From SIG710 sp045595425 (GTDB taxonomy: Bacteria; Bacillota; Clostridia; Oscillospirales; CAG-272): a DNA stretch of 19,656 bases. The stretch's first letter is position 1; every line of letters starts with the position of its first letter. This document shows, in pieces, positions 15,650 through 19,656 of the stretch. The stretch spans positions 1 through 19,656 of the forward strand of contig JAZOAL010000025.1 of assembly GCA_045595425.1 (NCBI GenBank), given 5' to 3'. The notes beneath the pieces are model-generated. The model did no database searches. It was not told the DNA's origin and saw only the letters and a program-made list of their open reading frames with translations. The position numbers were made by a program, and so were the translations under genes.

Positions 15650-16318
15650 TCAAAGTGACTCCAAAAACAGCTTCAGCTTATGTGCGATGACCGCATTGCC
15701 GTTATCATTTGGATGAAGTCCATCGGGAACATACATATTACGTATTTCTTCAATTTCCGGCTGAATACCGCTTGAAGCATAGAGATCGAGAACGGGAAGC
15801 GAATAATATTCCGCAACCTCTCTGATAATATTTACATAGTCTCTCAGCGTACCGACACCTGTTTTCTTGCAGGAACCGGTATTTTTTGTTTCATTTGCTC
15901 TGTGAAGAGGCGTCATTATCACAATGGGCTTTCCAAGATACTTTTTAACAAGTCCGCTGAAAAGATAATGACAAGCACCGTAGAATGAATCGGGAGTCCT
16001 GTCCGAAAAACCTCCGAGAGGTGCATCGCCGTGACCGTAATCGTTGGTTCCGCCGAAAACAACAACTATGTCCGCATCATCGTCCATTTTATCGAATCTT
16101 TTGCAAAAAGAATTAACATCTATATAATCATCCTTCGGATTCTGGGGAGCTTCCTTTTGGAGGGCAAATCTTGTTCCGCTGATACCGTAATTCCTTGCCT
16201 CTCTGAGTCCCGCTTCCTTTTTCAGCACTGCATGATAAACCGCATCGGCACTGCTCGCGCCAACGCCCTGTGTAATGCTGTCACCGAGAAAATTTATTTT
16301 CAGTCCTTCAAGCTTCAT
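15650..16318 (-). CDS. SGNH/GDSL-family hydrolase
   Basis: This 222-residue protein has the SGNH hydrolase blocks: F-L-G-D-S-I-T-Q-G (10-18, nucleophile S14), N-Y-G-I-S-G-T (43-49), G-G-T-N-D (89-93, N92) and D-G-L-H-P-N (199-204, D199 and H202). No signal peptide is visible, so it is probably cytoplasmic. The family covers esterases, lipases and carbohydrate deacetylases and the substrate cannot be read from sequence. An in-frame ATG at 16345 lies in the promoter -10 box (TATAATG), so it is not the start; ATG 16318 has GAGGGG six bases upstream. First gene of a likely operon with coaW; there is no known functional link between the two. Confidence 0.85.
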   Translation of the reverse strand: MKLEGLKINFLGDSITQGVGASSADAVYHAVLKKEAGLREARNYGISGTRFALQKEAPQNPKDDYIDVNSFCKRFDKMDDDADIVVVFGGTNDYGHGDAPLGGFSDRTPDSFYGACHYLFSGLVKKYLGKPIVIMTPLHRANETKNTGSCKKTGVGTLRDYVNIIREVAEYYSLPVLDLYASSGIQPEIEEIRNMYVPDGLHPNDNGNAVIAHKLKLFLESL

Positions 16319-16343
16319 TGAAAACCCCTCTGCTTTTTTGATC

Positions 16344-16372
16344 ATTATATCATATCAGGCAAAAATTGTCAA
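16344..16372 (-). promoter_or_regulatory. Consensus promoter of the SGNH hydrolase-coaW unit
   Basis: On the minus strand, TTGACA (16372-16367) and TATAAT (16349-16344) are both perfect with a 17-bp spacer. Confidence 0.85.
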
Positions 16373-16403
16373 CCGATATGCAAAAACCGCCTGCTGTTTC
16401 ACT

Positions 16404-16435
16404 GTTGAATTGTCAATGATCGGTGACAATGCACC
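16404..16435. repeat. Palindromic 32-bp repeat, copy B
   Basis: GTTGAATTGTCA (16404-16415) and TGACAATGCACC (16424-16435) flank the loop ATGATCGG. Ten of 12 arm positions pair. It matches the reverse complement of copy A (803-834) at 28 of 32 positions, and the identity extends three bases outward (ACT). It sits between divergent promoters, 31 bp upstream of the -35 box of the BlaI-like gene, nearly the same spacing as copy A to its downstream promoter. Confidence 0.7.
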
Positions 16436-16466
16436 CCCCATATTTTAAAGAATATTTCAAAAACCC

Positions 16467-16495
16467 TTGACATTTGTTGAGGGTTATGCTATACT
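16467..16495 (+). promoter_or_regulatory. Promoter of the BlaI-M56 operon
   Basis: A perfect TTGACA (16467-16472) and TATACT (16490-16495) are separated by 17 bp. The transcription start is expected near 16502, inside the operator region. Confidence 0.85.
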
Positions 16496-16513
16496 TGAAG
16501 CGTAGACAAATGT
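16470..16513. promoter_or_regulatory. Two BlaI-like operator sites
   Basis: ACA-TT-TGT (16470-16477) and ACA-AA-TGT (16506-16513) each match the ACA-N2-TGT core of BlaI/MecI operators, and in wider form the two sites are inverted copies (TTGACATTTGT against ACAAATGTTAA). Their centres are 36 bp apart. The first overlaps the -35 box and the second lies at the expected transcription start, so a dimeric repressor on either would block the promoter. Confidence 0.6.
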
Positions 16514-16533
16514 TAAAGGAGGCTGTTGTGTAT

Positions 16534-16908
16534 ATGATCGAACGAATTCCCGATGCGGAGCTTGAGGTGATGCTGGTACTGTGGCACGCCGAGAAACCGC
16601 TTAATGTGAGCGAAATCACGAAAAAACTTACAGAGGCTCGTCCGTGGAAATCCGGGACGGTTCATGTTCTTCTTGCCCGTCTTGAGGAACGCGGCTTTGT
16701 CACCTGCGACAAAAGCGAATACAAGCATCGTTTTACACCGATTATTTCCGAAAAGGAATATCGCAAGGGTGAGGAAAAAACACTCATGCGCCGTTTCTTC
16801 AACGGATCGGCAAAGAAAATGATTGCTGCGCTTCTTGATACAGACGGACTTTCCGACAAGGATTTGGAGGAATTGACCGCACTTCTGAAGCGTAAGAAAG
16901 GGGGATAA
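16534..16908 (+). CDS. BlaI/MecI/CopY-family transcriptional repressor
   Basis: This 124-residue protein has the size and pattern of BlaI/MecI repressors: I-P-D-A-E-L-E-V-M-L-V-L-W at the N-terminus, then a winged helix with K-S-G-T-V-H-V-L-L-A-R-L-E-E-R-G-F-V (39-56) and a C-terminal helical dimerisation part with F-F-N-G-S (88-92). In the known systems the partner membrane protease leads to cleavage of the repressor and frees the promoter. Start choice: AAAGGAGG (16515-16522) is 11 bases before ATG 16534 and 5 bases before an in-frame GTG at 16528, so a two-residue longer form is possible. It overlaps nothing and is separated by two bases from the M56 gene, indicating an operon with autoregulation through the operators upstream. 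Confidence 0.9.
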   Translation: MIERIPDAELEVMLVLWHAEKPLNVSEITKKLTEARPWKSGTVHVLLARLEERGFVTCDKSEYKHRFTPIISEKEYRKGEEKTLMRRFFNGSAKKMIAALLDTDGLSDKDLEELTALLKRKKGG

Positions 16909-16910
16909 AT

Positions 16911-19559
16911 ATGACAGGCTTTATTTTGGGATTATTTGAAATTACTATCGGAATGTCTCTTTTAATTGCGCTTTTGCTTCTCACACTCAAGCTGTTCGGC
17001 AAAAAATTCACCGCGAAATGCCGATATATTATTTGGACGCTTGTAATTATTCGACTTATTATTCCCTTCGGCAGCGGACTTTTACCGTCTTTTATCGAGA
17101 TTCCCATTAAAGGTGAAGTTTTTCAGGCCGAGGACATACCTGCCGCGCTGTCTGAAGATGATGCTGCGACTTTGCCAAGTCAGCCTTCGGATTTTGATGT
17201 CCTTCCGATAACGCCGGGTGTTCCGAACGCAAATCCAAATTATGCACCGATTTCGCCATCGGATACCGCGGCATCACCGCTTCCCACAGAGCCTTCGGTT
17301 GATGTTCAAACAGATACTCCGATTGAACCGTCACTTTCGTGGAATCAGATTCTCAATATTACTGCAATCGTATACTTTGGCGGTGCGGCGGCATTTCTCC
17401 TTTGGAATCTTGCAGCCTACTGCATTTACACAAGAAAGATTCTCCGCAGTGTGAAGGAAGCCGACAGCCGTGCTGTGAATATTTACCGATCTGTGTGTAA
17501 AAAATACAGAATGAAGAAGCTTCCGACTCTGCTGGTGGCATCGGGCATTCATTCCCCTGCCGCATTCGGACTGTTCCACCGCAGAATTGTTCTGCCCGAC
17601 ATGGATTTCACCGAAAACGGACTTGTCGGCACCCTTGCCCATGAGGTGACGCATTGCAGGCGCGGTGATTTGTATGTAAAATTTGCGGCACTTATTGCCC
17701 GTGCTCTCGGATGGTTTAATCCGCTTGTTCATCTCGCAGCTTTTAAGTGCGAGATGGAAATGGAGCTTTCCTGTGATGAAGCGGTGCTGAACGGCAGCAA
17801 TGACGAAACCCGTGCGGCGTATGGTGAGGTGATGCTCGATATTATCCGCCGATGCAGACGAAACCGCGGTATGCTGACTACCCATTTCAATCCGAAAAAG
17901 AATGCTGTTTCGGCACGTTTCAAAAATATTCTCTACGGCTCCGGTAAACGCCGTGGAAGAATCTTTATCGGCGTTTGCCTTGTGCTCTGCGTACTCGCAG
18001 GTACCTTTGTTGCTTGCCGGACGGGTGAGTATTCAGGTGATAATTTAGTGGAAGGTCATTTCTACCAAGAGGGATATTATATCAAATGCAGCAATGGCAG
18101 TGATGTGATTGTCGTGGATGCGGAAGGCGCAAACCCTGCTTCGCCCTGCAAAATGACCGCCGCCGATGACTCGGTGTCCTTTGACGGGCTCACCGATGGT
18201 GACAGAATCAAAATTGAAGTGTTCCTTATCGAAGAAACATATCCTGCACATACAAAGGTTTATTCTATAGAAAAGCTGTCCGACGGAGAGAGAGAGGATA
18301 TTGATGCGGCGGTGCTTGACAGCCTTCGTGAGCTTGGGTGGATTGAAGCACTTCCAGATTATCAGACCGCCCATGATTGCTATCGTGGAGTTCACCACGG
18401 TGAAATAAACTATCAGCAGCTTCTTGACAACTACAGTGATATTATCTCAGCAAATATCGCATCGCAAACCGCAGAAGTGCTTTCTGCTTACAGAAACAGC
18501 GAAGATCCGACTCTGCTGCTGCCGTCATCCGAAACGGCATATGCCGAATATCCCGCGGAAGACATCATCGATGATCCCACCGATGCACAAATCGAACAAT
18601 TACTGCGAAACGCAAGTATTATCACCGATAACAAAGGGCATCAAAGAATACTTCTGAAGCTTGATATCGGTAACCATTACCATATGGTACTGCCGATAGG
18701 AATCGGCGGATTCGGCGAGAGCGTGGAATCATATTTTTGTGGAATCTATTTTGAAAACGCCTCCGAGGAATTCGACCTCGTGCAGACAGACAGCATCACT
18801 TCGCTTGCCGATTATAAGCTGCTCGGAGCTGATTTTTACGAATCCTACTATCAATTCACCGAGGCGCTGATTGATGGCGACACTGCAAAAATGGAGGAGC
18901 TTTCAATGTATCCAGCGGGAACCTTTGACAGCTACAAGGGCGTCAGTTTTACCTTTCAGTCCATCACGCGTGAAGCCGAAACGGGCAGATTCATCTTAAC
19001 GGCAGAGGTTTCGGAAGGTCATGAGGTCATACCAAGCGGAACGCAGAGATTTTATTATTGCGAATATCCACGGCGCGGTCTTGAACCGATTTTGGAACCG
19101 ACCGCTTCAAATGCGACCGAGGCATCCGCAACACTCTCAAGGCTTCTCAATATGACGATGAAATATGACCTTAACGAGATGGAGGTTACCGAATACATTA
19201 TTGACTGTCTGTGCCGAAAAACGGGAAGGACAGCCTTCACAGAGGGTGAAATTGTTGAGTATGCAAAAAAATGCTTTGGCGCGGAAGACTTTACGCCAAA
19301 CGAGCACTTTAAGTCGGACGGTTTATACACTTCTCTCGCGCATGGGGGAACTCACATATACCACGATGTCATCAGCACAAATTGCGCACCCGAAAGTGGG
19401 ATTTATAGAGTGACCGTGCGCTTCTATGCCGATTATGCAAAGACGGTATACAGCCATCTTATCGAGTATCGAATGGTGAAGCTTGACGGTGACTTTGCTT
19501 TTATCGGTCAGAAGATCGATGAAGACCGCTCACTTCAGCCGTTTACCCATGCAACATAA
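16911..19559 (+). CDS. M56-family (BlaR1-like) membrane metalloprotease with a large non-PBP ectodomain
   Basis: This 882-residue protein has the BlaR1 plan at its N-terminus: membrane helices at about 5-28 and 38-56, a Pro/Asp/Ser-rich loop (about 70-142), a third helix at 148-172, the zinc protease domain with H244-E-V-T-H248 and E285-L-S-C-D-E (probable third zinc ligand E285), and a fourth helix at about 351-368. The remaining 510 or so residues should be extracellular. S. aureus BlaR1 has a penicillin-binding sensor of about 250 residues there; here I see no arranged SxxK, SxN and KTG motifs. The segment about 374-500 resembles modules that I recall from small clostridial lipoproteins, and the rest is unrecognised. 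Role by analogy: a sensor-protease that relieves repression by its BlaI-like partner two bases upstream. The inducing signal is unknown. Confidence 0.85.
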   Translation: MTGFILGLFEITIGMSLLIALLLLTLKLFGKKFTAKCRYIIWTLVIIRLIIPFGSGLLPSFIEIPIKGEVFQAEDIPAALSEDDAATLPSQPSDFDVLPITPGVPNANPNYAPISPSDTAASPLPTEPSVDVQTDTPIEPSLSWNQILNITAIVYFGGAAAFLLWNLAAYCIYTRKILRSVKEADSRAVNIYRSVCKKYRMKKLPTLLVASGIHSPAAFGLFHRRIVLPDMDFTENGLVGTLAHEVTHCRRGDLYVKFAALIARALGWFNPLVHLAAFKCEMEMELSCDEAVLNGSNDETRAAYGEVMLDIIRRCRRNRGMLTTHFNPKKNAVSARFKNILYGSGKRRGRIFIGVCLVLCVLAGTFVACRTGEYSGDNLVEGHFYQEGYYIKCSNGSDVIVVDAEGANPASPCKMTAADDSVSFDGLTDGDRIKIEVFLIEETYPAHTKVYSIEKLSDGEREDIDAAVLDSLRELGWIEALPDYQTAHDCYRGVHHGEINYQQLLDNYSDIISANIASQTAEVLSAYRNSEDPTLLLPSSETAYAEYPAEDIIDDPTDAQIEQLLRNASIITDNKGHQRILLKLDIGNHYHMVLPIGIGGFGESVESYFCGIYFENASEEFDLVQTDSITSLADYKLLGADFYESYYQFTEALIDGDTAKMEELSMYPAGTFDSYKGVSFTFQSITREAETGRFILTAEVSEGHEVIPSGTQRFYYCEYPRRGLEPILEPTASNATEASATLSRLLNMTMKYDLNEMEVTEYIIDCLCRKTGRTAFTEGEIVEYAKKCFGAEDFTPNEHFKSDGLYTSLAHGGTHIYHDVISTNCAPESGIYRVTVRFYADYAKTVYSHLIEYRMVKLDGDFAFIGQKIDEDRSLQPFTHAT

Positions 19560-19579
19560 AGGCAATACAGTTTATTTCC

Positions 19580-19610
19580 GAAGCGGCTTGTTTTTTGATC
19601 AAGCCGCTTC
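19580..19610 (+). terminator. Terminator-like hairpin after the M56 gene
   Basis: GAAGCGGCTTG (19580-19590) and CAAGCCGCTTC (19600-19610) form a perfect 11-bp stem with a 9-nt loop, 20 bp past the stop codon. The following sequence (TGTTCG) is only weakly T-rich, so efficiency is uncertain. A 10-bp palindrome TGTTCGAACA follows immediately at 19611-19620. Confidence 0.65.
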
Positions 19611-19656
19611 TGTTCGAACACGCAAAAAAACGGATTTTTGTCAATAGTTGGGGTAA

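Noticed and set aside
16319..16345. Longer start of the SGNH hydrolase at 16345
   Set aside because: That ATG is part of the TATAAT -10 box and would lie upstream of the transcript start.
17997..18020. Lipobox at LAGTFVAC in the M56 protein
   Set aside because: It lies at residue ~363-369 at the end of an internal membrane helix, not in an N-terminal signal peptide.
18031..19559. Penicillin-binding motifs in the M56 ectodomain
   Set aside because: Isolated S-x-x-K strings (SPCK, SIEK) and one K-T-G occur, but not in the order, spacing or context of a PBP/class D beta-lactamase fold.
1..19656. tRNA, rRNA, riboswitch, CRISPR array or transposase gene
   Set aside because: None was recognised on reading both strands; the repeats present are isolated palindromes, not regularly spaced direct repeats.

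Overview
The window looks like chromosomal DNA of a spore-forming member of the Clostridia, probably Oscillospiraceae/Ruminococcaceae. The reasons are strong AGGAGG-type ribosome binding sites, near-consensus TTGACA/TATAAT promoters with 17-18 bp spacers, the endospore genes spoVAD and spoVAE, a type II pantothenate kinase, and short GC-rich palindromic repeats between genes. The lineage is an inference from gene content; no rRNA or tRNA was seen. Coding density is high and almost all of it is ordinary chromosomal gene content. No phage, IS transposase, CRISPR array or obvious genomic island is present.

Layout, left to right. (1) 80-721, minus strand: an orotate-phosphoribosyltransferase-like protein with a degenerate PRPP loop. 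(2) 944-1552, plus strand: a secreted LysM + CAP (YkwD/SCP-like) protein. (3) 1629-3838, minus strand: a two-gene operon of a CPA2-type cation:proton antiporter (TTG start) and an MgtC/SapB-family membrane protein. It is divergent from (4) 3988-4893, a LysR-family regulator. The two divergent promoters overlap at their -10 boxes, which suggests the LysR protein controls the antiporter operon. (5) 4941-5123: a 183-bp MITE-like element with 23-bp terminal inverted repeats. (6) 5137-6518, minus strand: translationally coupled spoVAD-spoVAE with no spoVAC beside them. (7) 6648-11457, minus strand: the uvrB-uvrA excision repair operon with its own promoter and terminator. (8) 11458-12017: a gene-free interval holding a relative of the element in (5), a 52-bp near-perfect palindrome and the alaS terminator. 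(9) 12018-16318, minus strand: an SGNH/GDSL hydrolase, coaW and alaS. alaS also has its own consensus promoter, whose -35 box overlaps the coaW stop codon. (10) 16467-19610, plus strand: a BlaI/MecI-type repressor and an M56 (BlaR1-like) membrane metalloprotease, with two BlaI-like operator sites in the promoter.

The best candidate for something new is region 10. It is a repressor/antirepressor pair wired like BlaI/BlaR1, but the penicillin-binding sensor domain is replaced by an extracellular region of about 510 residues that I do not recognise, so the signal is unlikely to be a beta-lactam. Secondary points are the antiporter-MgtC-LysR module, in which the antiporter reads Asp-Asn at the ion-binding pair, and the non-coding elements: the 4941-5123 element and its relative at 11781-11872, the 52-bp palindrome, and a 32-bp palindromic repeat present at 803-834 and 16404-16435.
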